Part shown: piece by piece, positions 47,901 through 59,660 of the stretch
Layout of the letters: every line of letters begins with the position of its first letter
How positions within the stretch are numbered: position 1 is the first letter of the stretch
The notes under the pieces: model-generated
The model's input: the letters and a program-made list of their open reading frames with translations, nothing else
Databases searched by the model: none
Told to the model about the DNA's origin: nothing
Source of the DNA: Gigaspora rosea
Taxonomy: Eukaryota; Glomeromycota; Glomeromycetes; Diversisporales; Gigasporaceae
NCBI GenBank assembly: GCA_003550325.1
Contig: QKWP01000433.1
Location: 225,494-289,493, forward strand
Direction of reading: 5' to 3'
Length of the DNA: 64,000 nt
Position numbers and translations under genes: made by a program

Positions 47901-48000
47901 TTAAATATTACATATTTTATTATATATTATTATAAAAAAAAATGACAAAAAATAAACCCCAAAAAATGAAACCAAAAAAATAATAAAAAAAACAAACCTG

Positions 48001-48520
48001 AAAAAAATAAACTATTATATTCACTTATATTTGCTTATATTTACTCATATTCACTCATATTTGCTACTTCTTGCAAAGTGCCGAAGAAGTTAGAATTGGT
48101 GTTCTTGTAAAGTGACAGAAAAGTTAAGTCATTTTCTTGCAAAGTTCTGAAAGAAGTAAGGAATAAATAAAATAAAATAAAATTAAAAAATAAGTAAAAA
48201 AAACTAAACAAACAAAAAACAAAAAACAAACGCAAAAAAAATATTGAAAAAAACAAAAACAAAAAAAATAAACTATAAATTCACTTATATTTGCTTATAT
48301 TTGCTTATATTCGCTCATATTCGCTACTTCTTGCAAAGTGCTTGGTATTCTTGTAAAGTGCCAGAAAAGTTAAATTGTTTTTTGCAAAGCTCTGAAAGAA
48401 GTAAGGAATAAATAAAATAAAATAATATTAAAAAAAAATAAGTAAAAAAAAAACAAACAAAAAGCAAACTAAATAAAAAAATAAATGAAGCCCCAAATCT
48501 CCATTCCCTGAAGTAAGAGT
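48001..48520. repeat. 260-bp tandem duplication
   Basis: TTCACTTATATTTGCTTATA begins at 48020 and again at 48280. Both copies continue through CTACTTCTTGCAAAGTGC, TGAAAGAAGTAAGGAATAAA and A-rich AAACAAAAAAC sequence. A partial third copy (TTCTTGCAAAGTG words) is at about 48655-48755. The Phe-rich ORFs on the minus strand are readings of the A-rich tracts. Confidence 0.7.
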
Positions 48521-48899
48521 TCATGTATTTCAATTCAGAAATCATCAAATATTTTTGCTAAAAAAAAATAAAGTGAAACCTTGCAAAATCTTGCAAAAAC
48601 TTGTGAAAACTTGCATTCTTAAAATTTAGAAATTGCTAGAGAAATTAGTTGTGTGTTCTTGCAAAGTGTCGAAAGGCTGAGTTGGCTTGTGCAAAGTACC
48701 AAAAAATTTCTTGCAAAGTGCTAGAGAAGTTAGATTGGTATTTTTGTAAAGTATAAAAATAAAATAAAAAAAAATTAAAAAACAAAAAAAAAAATAAAAA
48801 TAAAAAAACATAAAGAAACAAAAAATGAAATAAAATCAAAATGAAAACAAAAAATAAAATGAAAACAAAAAGAAAACGAAAAAACAATATAAAATTGAT

Positions 48900-49544
48900 A
48901 GAAGATCTAAATTAACCCTCTTCAATCTTTTTCAGTGATCTGCCTCTGATCATTGCCTTTTTGGGGTAATCTGCTTCTGATTATTGCCCTGTTTGAGCAT
49001 GTGCCAGTTGGATTATTAGTTTAGTACCTTGCTCATGACCTGTCACATTTCCTTTTAAGATAAAAAGAAAAGAATCTTCATAAAACATTTTTATATATAG
49101 TATCAAGCTATCTAATCTATCTAATTAGTGCGCTCTGATATATATATCCGTGCATGTGCTCCTAAAAAAATTTTATAGAGTATGAGTTGTATTTATACTT
49201 TTTATTATAATGGGCTGTGTGAATCGTGCATGTGATAATTTTGTGAACTTGTTTTTTAGTTTAAAAATTTTTATTGTTAGTTTTAGAATGAGAAAATAAA
49301 GTATAAGATTATTTGATGTTTGATAGTATATGGTTGATTTTGCTTTGAGAGGTTTATTTCACACAAGACAAAAAAAACAAGTGAATAGACACATGATTAT
49401 GAGATATGTTGGGCTGGATGTGTCTAGATACTTTATTGATGCATTAGCATTTAAAGACTATTATGTTATCAGTAACACAAATTATGCGATTTGAAGATTA
49501 TATTATAAAATATGTAATTATGCTTTTAATTTTTTTTTTTAAGT
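48900..49544. other. Noncoding stretch
   Basis: Duplicated TGATCTGCYTCTGATYATTGC words at about 48935-48990. Nothing else recognisable. Confidence 0.3.
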
Positions 49545-50870
49545 TTAGAGGCCGTGTGCTATGGCCGGGATTTTATTATGAGTTATAGTGACGTAATATT
49601 TGTTACATAAATGAGGATACAACTAGCCACACATGCACTTTTGGTGCCTAATTTAAGTAGTCCGCCCGCAGGTTCTACACTAGCTGCTATACCTACAACC
49701 CAACTACGGGAATTGTCTATTTAAACCCTCTGGTTCATGGTCCTCCTATTACTACCAACGCACTACATTTAATAATTATGCTTTTAATTATTAAGTATGA
49801 TTAATTTTTAATTTACTGATTAGTATAATGATAATTATTGTATTACTATTGCGATTAACAATTTATAATAAAATATTATCGTTTAATATATTATAAATGA
49901 CATATTGATACAAAAATGAAATAAGATTTAAAATTGTAGTATTAGCTATTAAAGTACACAACCTACAGCCAATCAGTGTACAATATTTGAACAGATCCTA
50001 ATAAATATACTGGATCGGATCATACTATCGGATCTCCACATGAATTGAATTTTGTCAGAACATATATTTTATGGATTTGGATCCAATTTGATCTCTCAGA
50101 TCCAAATCAAATCCAGATCCCAGATCAGATCTGCAGAACACTAAGTGTAATTAGTATATATAGTGCAAACAGTTTAGTCTTATAAATTTATAGTAAACTT
50201 AAAATTGCAAAAGCTTTTTATCTAAAAGTTCAATTGCAAAAAAAAATTTATATATTTAAGTAGTATTTTTTTTTTGTATCAAAGTTCCTACTATGGGGAT
50301 AAGTCTTTTATTCAAGCCTGTGGATCAAGAGTTCTCTTTAGCACCTAATATTTGTTACAAAGATAAGGATACTACTAGACACATATACAATTTGGTTGTT
50401 TAATTTAAATAGTCTGCCTAAAAGTTCTATACTAGCTACTATATCTGCAATACAACTAGAGAATTGTTTATTTAAACTTTCTAGTTCCTGTTTCTTCTGC
50501 CAATCCTGCTTGTTTTACCAATACAGCCCTCTGATGTATTAGTCAGTCAAGATTAGTTCTAAATGCTACCAATGAATATTTTCTTAGGACTACTTTATCC
50601 TTATGGGACACTTGGTAGAGCATTTTCTGTTCTATACAGATATACCTATACTCTGGTAATGATGCATTTACTAAGACTTATACTTGAAGTTATAGTGAAC
50701 CTGCACTCTTACTATTATCTACTTCTGCTCTTTTAAGATTCACTTTGATCCTAGCACCTACTTTTACTATCCTACCAGTTTTTAAACAGGTTTCACAAAC
50801 TTTCAAACAAGACCCAACATTAGGTACTTTGTAGTTCTTTCTTCTATTAATACCTACTTCTATAGCATGG
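49545..50870 (-). repeat. Two diverged copies of an unknown coding-like repeat
   Basis: 49590-49770 and 50340-50530 align (CTAATATTTGTTACAAAGAT / GTAATATTTGTTACATAAAT, then CTACACTAGCTGCTATACC / CTATACTAGCTACTATATC). On the minus strand both give similar peptides, IAASVEPAGGLLKLGTK and IVASIELLGRLFKLNNQ, both leading to a xILIxVTNI stretch. In the longer copy, minus-strand 50870-50690 also reads EVGINRRKNYKVPNVGSCLK and then VCETCLKTGRIVKVGARIKV, with a Cys-x2-Cys pair. Stops interrupt both. I do not recognise the family; a dead transposable-element ORF is likely. Confidence 0.35.
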
Positions 50871-51164
50871 GTTTTTTTCTAATGTGATTCTGGTAGCCAA
50901 ATTAGTGGACCCCTGTTTCTAAGGGGTTTATTTTATCTAATATTCTGGTTCCAGTTTCTAATATTTTTATTTTGGTTGCACTGTCAAAAAATCTTTGCCA
51001 AATAGAGTTCTATTTCTCTGGTTGCTTGAATTTGTCTATATAATGATATACAAATATACCCAAAAGCTCTTATCTAAATGGTAGACTAAGAACTATAGAT
51101 AATGTACCCAACTAATTGATGAGACAATAGTCACTATAACACAATTTTTTTTCTAAGTATTGCT

Positions 51165-51237
51165 AATAGGGTTTGAACTCTAGACTTGCTACTTGAAGGT
51201 ACAACTTATCAACTTTTCTAAGTTGGCACACTATATT
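51165..51237 (-). repeat. tRNA-like sequence, possible SINE head
   Basis: On the minus strand GTGCCAACTTAGAAAAGTTG continues ATAAGTTGTACC...AGAGTTCAAACCCTATTAGC. The D-arm pairs well (ACTT/AAGT with an AG...GTTGAT loop), the B-box-like GAGTTCAAACC is in place and 5 of 7 acceptor positions can pair. The T and anticodon stems do not form properly, so it is not a working tRNA. A tRNA-derived SINE head is the best reading. Confidence 0.35.
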
Positions 51238-51718
51238 TAAGTAGTATTTGATAAGTTTTATTAAACTATTTATTTAGTTTAAGCTTAAAACTTTTATTTA
51301 AACAAAACCTGACTTTTATATAAAGCTATTTCAAAAATTTCAGTACTAATATAAAAAAATCAAAAATATAACAATAGATTTACTTTTATAAGTAATGATT
51401 GACAAAATTTTGGTACTATTTGATGCAATTAGACTATTTGTACTATAGAAAATAAATATTTTTTAGAAAATAGTAAAGTATAATTTAATAAATTTTAATA
51501 TAAGGTAGATATAGGTATTATGGCGCACTATTAATTATAGTGCACTGCCAATATTTTATAATTCACTAATCAGAATTATATAATTTTATTACCAATCAAT
51601 TTATCTTAGTGAGATGAATTGATTGGTACCAAAATCATCATATTTTGATTAGTATATCACAAGATATTACAATTAAAATAATATTTAAAGTGGATATAGA
51701 TATTATGGCAATAGAAAT

Positions 51719-51978
51719 TAGGTTCTACAATTTGATTTGATTCGATTTGATTCGATCAAATATTTGATCTCAAATCAAATTAAAATACAAAAATTTCAAA
51801 TCAAATCAAATTCAAATTAACAAACTATTTGATTTGATTCGAAAATATTTAATAAAAATTACAAATAAATTTGATTTGATTTGATCAAATCAATTCAAAT
51901 TCAAATTAAAAGCTTATTCGATTTGATCAAATTCAAATATGCCTAATATTTGATTTGATTTGACTTTAAGGAACCCAA
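51719..51978. mobile_element. 260-bp hAT-like MITE made of TTTGATTTGATTCGATC words
   Basis: Flanked by the identical 8-bp ATAGAAAT (51711-51718 and 51979-51986). The ends are TAGGTTCTACAATTTGATT and, complemented, TTGGGTTCCTTAAAGTCAAA. The interior is nearly all ATTTGATTTGA/TCAAATCAAAT words. Nested in the 51502-52897 element. Confidence 0.72.
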
Positions 51979-52179
51979 ATAGAAATATTACAGTGTATAG
52001 TAATATGTGTGACTATCAATTAAAATTATGTATTTTGGCACTATTAAATTCATCTCATTGAGACAAATAGGATGGTACCAAACCATATAATTTTGATAAT
52101 ACTTCTCGATATATCATAATTAACCAAAATAAGCTATACAAAGCAAAATTTAAAATTAATATGAAATTATAAATAACTT

Positions 52180-52475
52180 CTGATAGACTAGTCCATTTTT
52201 TATAATTTTACCACCAAAATGACCGTCTTGAGGAGACAATTTTAACAAGTCCAAAATTGCTAAAATCTGATCACGGGATCACAGGATCATTAAAGTTTTA
52301 TTATTATTTTGATGAAAATAGATTAGTTTAGCTAATCTAATTTTCATCAAAAACTATACAAAAACTTAGTGATTCTGTAATCCTGTGATTGAATTTTAGC
52401 AATTCTGGGCTTGTTGGAATCGCCTCTTCAAGGCAGTCATTTTGGTGGTAAAATTATAAAAATTAGACTGTCTAT
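52180..52475. repeat. About 300-bp inverted repeat
   Basis: TTTATAATTTTACCACCAAAATGACCGTC at the left and its complement at the right, then AACAAGTCCAAAATTGCTAAAAT and GGATCACAGGATCA in order, closing near 52332. Similar single-arm sequence is present at 47345-47450. Outer flanks continue the symmetry more weakly to about 52050 and 52640. Confidence 0.7.
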
Positions 52476-53085
52476 TAGAAGCAATTCATAATTTTATATT
52501 AATTTTAAAATTTGTCTTGCGCAGCTTATTTTGGTTAAATTATGATATATCAAGAAGTAACAGCAAAATAACATATTTTGATACCATTTGATTTGTCTCA
52601 ATGAGACAAATTGAATGGTAACAAAATTGTTCGATTCTGATCAATAGTTCTTAATAGATTATGAAAAATAGTATATATACCATAATTGGTATCTGTGTTA
52701 TAATTTATCTTTTTTAATTTGTATATCATAATTAATGATATCTTATAATCTAGTGATTAGAATTGAATGATTTTGGAACCATTCGATTTATCATGGTGAG
52801 ATGAATCAAATAGTACCAAAATCATTCGATTCTAATCAATATATTATGTATTATTAACTAAAATCCTTAACTGTGCCATAATATTCATATCTACCTTATA
52901 TACAAAAAATATGTTTTAAAAATTTAAAAACACAAATTTATATGCTACTATATGTTTCCAAATTAAGTTATACCCCTCTTTTGGTCAAAAAACTCAAAAA
53001 CATCTTTTAACCCAAAAATAAGCTACCCTATGATTGAAAAAAGTTGCTATATAGCAAAATCCAAACTTTACTTTGCAAATCGATT

Positions 53086-53245
53086 TAGGGATTGGAACCG
53101 TTTAACCGTTTAAAAATTGCTCTATAGTTCCGGGCAGAATTATGTTGGTCGTAGGCCGGAATTATGTTGATGCCGGCCAAATTAAACGATTAAACGGTTA
53201 AACAATTAAACGATTAAGAAAAATTTTAGGCGGTTCCAATCCCTA
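53086..53245. mobile_element. 160-bp hAT-like MITE
   Basis: Termini TAGGGATTGGAACCG and CGGTTCCAATCCCTA with exact 8-bp flanks AATCGATT (53078-53085 and 53246-53253). The interior has AACGATTAAACGGTTAAAC words. No coding capacity. Confidence 0.8.
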
Positions 53246-53952
53246 AATCGATTACAATTGCTTAAATAAACTTATTTGGGAAATTAAAATACATATATAC
53301 TGAAATTTTCAACAAAATAAGAGAACATTTTATTATTTACATTTTAATTTTTATGCTCAACTAAAAAATTAAATTTTTTAAAAAAATATAACTTATTTGT
53401 TGAACTTAAAATTAAAATGTCAAATAATAAAAAGTACTCTAATTTTGATGAAATTTCAGTATATATATATATTATCTTTAGAACAAGTTCACTTAAGCAC
53501 TGATAATCAATTTATATAGTAGAATTTAGACTTTACTATGGAATGACTATTGGCGATTGGACTACCCCAGATTTTTGTGTTCAAAATCGTTCAAAAAAGG
53601 TAGCTTATTTTCAAAAACTACAGTTTAAGAGATATATATTATTTGTATCTGTAATATATTTGGATTTGACTGTATTAATAGATTAAAATATAATATAAAT
53701 TTGAAAAAATAGCAAAATTTTTATGTTTTTAATAAATTTCAAACTACAAAAATTTAGACAACAATGCAAACTAAGCTAGTAAAAAAATAAATTTTTAAAA
53801 GTCAACTCCGCTATATAATTTGTAACAACTTTCAAATTAAATATATATATATACAATAGATAAATATATTACAACAAAATTAATTTAATTTAGATTATAT
53901 TTTTTAAAAAAAAAAACAAAATGTATAACTTATAGTTTATAATATAAAAAGA

Positions 53953-56900
53953 TTACTTTTCAAATAGCACTGTATTCCTTTTATAATAATATTTTATAAT
54001 ATAATAATAAACCCTTGATAAAACATTAATTGCAAGCATTACTGCACTTATAATAAGTGTTAAAAATGGAAGAATATTGTAAGTAAAAACTCTTTCTCGA
54101 TATAAAATCTATTAAATATTAAGTTATAAATTAATAAAAATTATAAATTATAAATTAGAAATTAAAAATATAAATAATATGAAAAGTGTATATATATATA
54201 CCTGAATAATTAAATGTGGTATGTCATCGATAAAAATATTCAAGGTAGAACAATAGTTTATCCAATTTATTGTATACAAAGATAATGGAGCCAAGAATAT
54301 TTTAAATCCACCAAACTTTGAATTAAACAAATTTAAGGCTTCAATATCAGCACCAGATAAAATTGAGAGTATAGCCAGAATTTTTGTATTTTCAGTAAAC
54401 CAATCACGAAAATATAAATTATCACGAGTTTCTCTTGTAAGAATCAAAAGTGTCAAATTTAAGTTTATAATAATTTGTAAAATGAAGAAAAAGATACTAA
54501 TGATAAAAAATGATATTAGATAATCAATATTTTTTGAATAAAAACAATGCCATTAGAACAAATTTACGTACCTGGAAATAAATATGTCATTAAATTCATG
54601 ACCATTATTTAAGATAAATAAAATGTTTAAGACAAAATCCAATATAATTAATATCACTTTAGCGACAGCAAAAGAATTTCCCTGTAAACAAATATAATTA
54701 TTCATTATAATATATTTTGGTTATTTTCGATTTGTTTTTTCAATTACTGAATTATGGTAAAGATTAAACCTACCTCAGGATGTTTTATTCTAGACCAGAT
54801 ATAAATAGCAACAAAAATTAAACAAGCGATACCCATCCCCAACAAGCAAAATTTAATTTCATCCCAAAGATTTGCTATATATAATAAAATTATTAAAAAT
54901 ATTAACTTATATAATATTAATGTTAAATTACATATAAACATACGAGTTTGTTGAAAACCATAGCCTGAATCCAAAAATATTGAAAGATTTTGCTTTACAA
55001 GAGAGCTCGAATCTTTATTATTTATTAAGGTATTCAAATCTGTAATAATGCTTTTCACGTCAGGTATCATTGTTGACTCTGCCTTATTAATCAAGAATTC
55101 TACTAAAATTTGATTGTGAGAAGTAGGATCAGGGGTGGTACGATTGGTTGGAACTAAGCGATTTGTATCATCTATCGGAATGCAATTATCTAATTGTTTT
55201 TTCAACAATTCAAAAAAGTCATTTTTTGATGAAAGACCATTGTAATATTTAGTTCCATCTTCGGTTAAACGTAATGTTCCAGTGGTAGATTCTGTGAAAA
55301 CAAATAATAAAATATATAGAATTATAAATTATTACGAAAATACGTTTAGATTGGCCAGTATCATTACAAGAGCTAAAACTAGTTTGACTCATTTCACGAT
55401 CTGTTTTTTTAATGTTTAATTTAACCTGCTTAGACTTATTAATGGTGGCATCAAAACTCTAGATTGAAAGTATACCAGCAAAATGTACATATCTTAATAG
55501 TAGTCTATTACTTCATTAATAAAATTCCATGAATATTGGTCAATTCTACAAAATTTTGATGACACCATTAAATCCTATAACTACGCTATGCTAGACGAAT
55601 AGATTGTTTGTCTGGCCAATTTAAAAATTAACGTTAATTTTAATATAGATCATTACCAATTGGTTGATATGGAACACCTATTAATAAAAACAAAAAATTA
55701 AAATATTAGAGAAACCTTATATCAGCCTTATACTTTAATTAAATATAAAAGAAATTAAATAATAACTTCTTTGTGATGTTGAAACCATCCAAATATCCTT
55801 TCTTATTCCAGCAAGAGGCTCATTATTTGAAGCAGATTTTACAAAATTATTGTCAGCAATTATCATGTATGTTTGGTTTTCACGGTTAAACGTGCTTGGA
55901 AAAATTGTACATGAAAGAATCATTCCACTTATAGCTGAATTTCCATTAACGTTAACAGTTGAGCAGTATTTTGAATTTGTGGGAAATGTCTGACGTAAGT
56001 TATCAGATTGATAAATTGATATATTACCAGTCGAACTGATAATTTGTATAGAAAATGTAATATTGATAGTAAAGTATGACGGTATTTCTAAAGGAACTAA
56101 TACTGTAGAGTTTAAAGTATTTTTAGCCGGATCAGTAGATATAATATTTGGATTTCCGTAATTAGCTATATTTAAAAATCGATGTCAATTAATCATAATA
56201 ATAATAATCATATTAATATTAATAGTAATAGTAATAATGATGATGATGAGGAGATTTCTAAATAATTACCATCATAACTAATTTTTGTAATATTTTTTAT
56301 TATTAAACTCCAATTTGGCGCATTTTCTGTTGAATTAAATAAGAACCAAGCAGTATTATTAGGCATAACCCCGAATTTTATGTATCTCAGTGCAGGATCT
56401 ATGACCATTTGTTTGGCTAAATTTAAATATTTAGCATATGATCCATTTGAATTTACTATATCATAAAGAAATACATGACCAGGATTTTGAGGATCACCAG
56501 CAAAAAGACTTTCATCAATGTTTATTGCTAAAAATTCACCAAATGGAAGAAATGTTATATCATATTGTGAATCCGGAGGTACAGTTGTGATCATTAAAGC
56601 ACTTCTATCAATTTCATAGTATACAAAAGATTTTGACTGAAATACTGTTCCCAATGATGAAAAAGAAATTAACCACAAGTCAATTATACTACTAATATTA
56701 GTAGTTATATTAGATGGAGGTGAATAATTCAGTCCAATAATACAAAGGTTGCTTGTAGTGTTATTAGAAATGAAGCCAGATCGACAGTTTAAAGTGGTTT
56801 GGTTGACATTATTTTGTAAAGAATCATAAATTTGAATAGGATCATTGATAATTTTGGTGTCTTCGTTGTAAAAGCATGTGCTAATGGTAAAATATGATTG

Positions 56901-57738
56901 ATCACTTATATAAACAAGATCCCTGTGAACTGAACTTAGGTATGATGAATAAACAATAGCGTGACTGCCATCAAGATTGTTGAATAAAATTACATCTTTT
57001 ATTGAATAATTTGCACGTGCAGAAATTGTGCCACTGCCAATTTGCAAGTTTTTATCTATGGGACCTTGACTGTGAATAAACTTGAAATAAGTTACGTGCA
57101 AAATAAATATTTTTTATAATAATTTAAACACTTACGGAAAGCGAAATTTAATCCATCTTATAGTATCATTAGTAAAAGAAACTCCTAAAAATCCAATAAG
57201 TGGCATATTGTCTGTAGTGATTTTTGTGATGCCACCTAGTTGAATATTGCTTTTTTTTAAAAATAAAAAAATCAGTATAACAGATAAGTTATCAAAAATC
57301 GTTTTTTTATAAAAGATCTAAAACATTTTTTTTTTTTTATAAAAGATCTAAAACATTATCAAGTTAAACTCACTCAATTTTAACATTTCCATTTAAATCA
57401 ATAATCGTTCCTTTAGTGCAAGGTGCACCAAGATCGCAAAACATCAACATCATCAAATCATCAGACAAAGGAAAAATTTGCGTTGGAGCATTGTTTGTCA
57501 AAATTTTAAAATTACTAATTGTTTTTATTGTCCCATTACGAAGGACAAGTTGAAATCCGGGATCATTTGCCGTCAGAATTATGAGCTTTCCATCAGAAAA
57601 TTGTTTAATATCATAAATTTGGCTATTCCCCAATTTGTTGTACGATAAAAAAGGTTCATCAAGTCCAGAAATTGCAAGTATTCCAGGTGATAAAATTAGA
57701 ACGAGTATAATAATACAAATATGCATTTTCGAGATCAT
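53953..57738 (-). CDS. Receptor-like secreted/multi-TM protein, 11 exons, one exon split by a MITE
   Basis: Exons (minus strand, 5' to 3'): 57374-57738, 57136-57249, 56270-57069, 55767-56165, 55657-55677, a MITE-split exon 55572-55574 plus 55344-55442, 54944-55291, 54774-54874, 54572-54681, 54202-54496, 53953-54108. Every junction is GT-AG with matching phase; without the MITE the total is 2811 nt (936 aa). The start gives a signal peptide (MISKMHICIIILVLILSPG). About 690 residues follow that carry many N-glycosylation sequons (NQT, NTT, NIT, NWS), an extracellular or lumenal domain of unknown fold. The C-terminal about 220 residues hold at least four hydrophobic helices (near 722, 752, 788 and 895) and the conserved-looking WFTENTKILAILSILSGADI and DDIPHLIIQ, which I recall from an uncharacterised family of arbuscular mycorrhizal fungi. 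The insertion adds an in-frame stop, so the allele is probably null unless spliced around. One donor (GTTATT, after 55767) is weak. Confidence 0.8.
55443..55567. mobile_element. 125-bp MITE inside a coding exon, TTAA duplication
   Basis: The ends TGGTGGCATCAAAACTCTAG and, complemented, TGGTGTCATCAAAATTTTGT are inverted repeats. TTAA flanks both sides (55439-55442 and 55568-55571). It sits in the sixth exon of the 53953-57738 gene. Confidence 0.82.
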
Positions 57739-59426
57739 GTTTATTCTTGAAAATATTTAATCGAAAGATTATTTGTTCTTTGTTATCAAAAATTTAAGCG
57801 TTAATAATAAAATTTCTCTATAAAAATTTGAAACAAATATGTAATGACAATTACTTTGATTTCATTTGTAAACTTGCACAATCTGAAGAATTGTTTTATA
57901 TAAACGGGTACTGGGTACTGTACTGTACATCATTTATGTCAATCTCCTGAGTTTCAAATGTTTCAAATATACAATTCCTCCATAAACAGTATAGTTTCAA
58001 GATCTAAATCTAAATTTATTAAATCCGTTATTTTTTTTTCTGGTAATGGCTTTTTTTGTGTAGTACACAGCAGCCCTACAATAAATTACCATTCTTAATA
58101 AAGTATAAATTTTAAATTGCAACCGTTTTTTTTTACTTATTAAAGGTAATTAAATTTTTTGAACATACCGATATGATTTTTTGATTCAAAAAAATTTTTA
58201 TTTATAAAATGTAGATTTTATATGAAATTCCAAAGCTAACTTCTTGATGAATATTATTAACTTTAATTAGGTGAAAAATAAAATTATACGATGAGTAAAT
58301 TTATTTTTTTATACACTTTATCAATAAAAAAAAAAAAATACGTCATTCCGTAATTTACTACTTTGCAGGACTGTGTATATATTCAAGGGTTGGGTTGGAT
58401 TTTCCTGTTGATGATTGTCAAGAAGAAAACTCTTGAAGCTTATGTTGTAAGTGGAAACGGAATTTATGTGGTTTCATAAACCCAGCATTTTGGGATTGGT
58501 TTACCATATGCATTCGTTTCCATTTGCAACGCCACGTGATTTATCCTTAATTTAAGTTGCTGTGCTTATTGGTTATGTGTTTAAGAGTTAAATTCCAGAA
58601 GTTATCAGTTAAATGATATTACATACCAATTAATTGAATATATGATCTAATGTAAATTTAGGTTTCTAGCCTATTGTAGCTACAGTTAGGTATCATGTGC
58701 ATAATTCCGAAACACGCGCATCAAAATTTTATAAAGAACTAAGGCCACGCAAAGTTAATTTTTTGTTTTGGCCGATCCAATTTTTCCCAAAAAATTTTTG
58801 CTCCGGTGTCACCCGTTGATGACCTTAATTTCCCGTAATTGCCTGATAAGTCCGATGAAAAAAAAAAAATTTCTGATTAAACCGAAGAATAACTTTGTGT
58901 GGCCTTAGATGTGAACATGGATCTATTAATTTAGGCCACGCAAAGTTTTTTTTTTTTAAAAAAAAAAAATCCGACCGGAATTTTGAAAACCAGGTCATGC
59001 ATAACTTTATGTGGCCTAATCGGCAAGAAATTAATTCGTTTTGCCAAATTAAAAAAAAAATAAAAAATTCTTGATTTTTATCAACGTCTACAACGTAGGT
59101 AATAAATACTATGCTTCTTTATTTCTGTTAGTTTCTCTTCTTCTCAATATTTTATTAACGATACTTTTATTTATTTGCAACTAACACCTTCGTGATCCAC
59201 ACTCATCATAGAACAGCAAATTATGTTCACGTACGTAGTAATACGTAGTATGCACGTAATTTTTTTTTTGTTATGCTTGGGAATTGAATTTATTCACAGC
59301 TATTTATCTCCTTTTAAATACTACACATTTTTATGCACATCGCTAATAGTAATAAGATTATGCGTGAATTAAGTTTGTATATCGATATATATACTTGAAA
59401 TTACGTTCACCCTACTTGATCGTTGT
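57739..59426. other. Intergenic region upstream of the receptor-like gene
   Basis: No gene. It holds the TAGGCCACGCAAAG-family copy at 58740-59018 and AT-rich DNA. No clear TATA element stands out before the start at 57738. Confidence 0.3.
58740..59018. mobile_element. TAGGCCACGCAAAG-family MITE, copy 2
   Basis: TAAGGCCACGCAAAGTTAAT at the left and GCATAACTTTATGTGGCCTA at the right; internally GGTGTCACCCGTTGATGACC, TTAGATGTGAACATG and a second TTTAGGCCACGCAAAG. Same order as 16338-16677, same orientation, about 60 bp shorter. Confidence 0.62.
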
Positions 59427-59660
59427 CATTCTACATTCCATTGAACCTTGCAGAAAAAAATTCTGTTTTGGACAAGTACTCACTTTACTAGTATATTTGT
59501 AATCGTATTACAATTGTATTTCCAGGTTAGTGCACACGCTATACAATTATAATATGAAACTTGCAGTTACAAACTATATTAGTAAAGTTAGCTAAAATAG
59601 GGTAATAGTTATCCATATTTCAGAATTTTTTGAACTTATTGTGAAATTCACATAATCAAA
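59427..59660. repeat. Direct repeat copy L (intact) of a 234-bp unit
   Basis: TCATTCTACATTCCATTGAA ... GTGAAATTCACATAATCAAA. The next copy starts at 59661 and is cut at 59772 by the 3.96-kb transposon, resuming at 63739-63906 (GGTTAGTGTGCACTCTATAC ... GTGAAATTCTCATAATCAAA). Confidence 0.75.

Larger units (their letters stand above)
51502..52897. mobile_element. 1.4-kb fold-back element with long inverted ends
   Basis: AAGGTAGATATAGGTATTATGGC at the left and the complement of the right end, AAGGTAGATATGAATATTATGGC, begin inverted arms of about 170 bp. ATAT lies on both sides. Each arm and the interior contain a roughly 60-bp palindrome TTTTGGTACCATTCGAT... around a TCTCANTGAGA centre. A second, inner inverted repeat is at 52180-52475 and a hAT-like MITE is at 51719-51978. 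Confidence 0.6.

Noticed and set aside
48041..48887. Phe/Leu-rich minus-strand ORFs resembling membrane proteins
   Set aside because: They are translations of long A-rich tracts (poly-T on the minus strand) in a tandem duplication.
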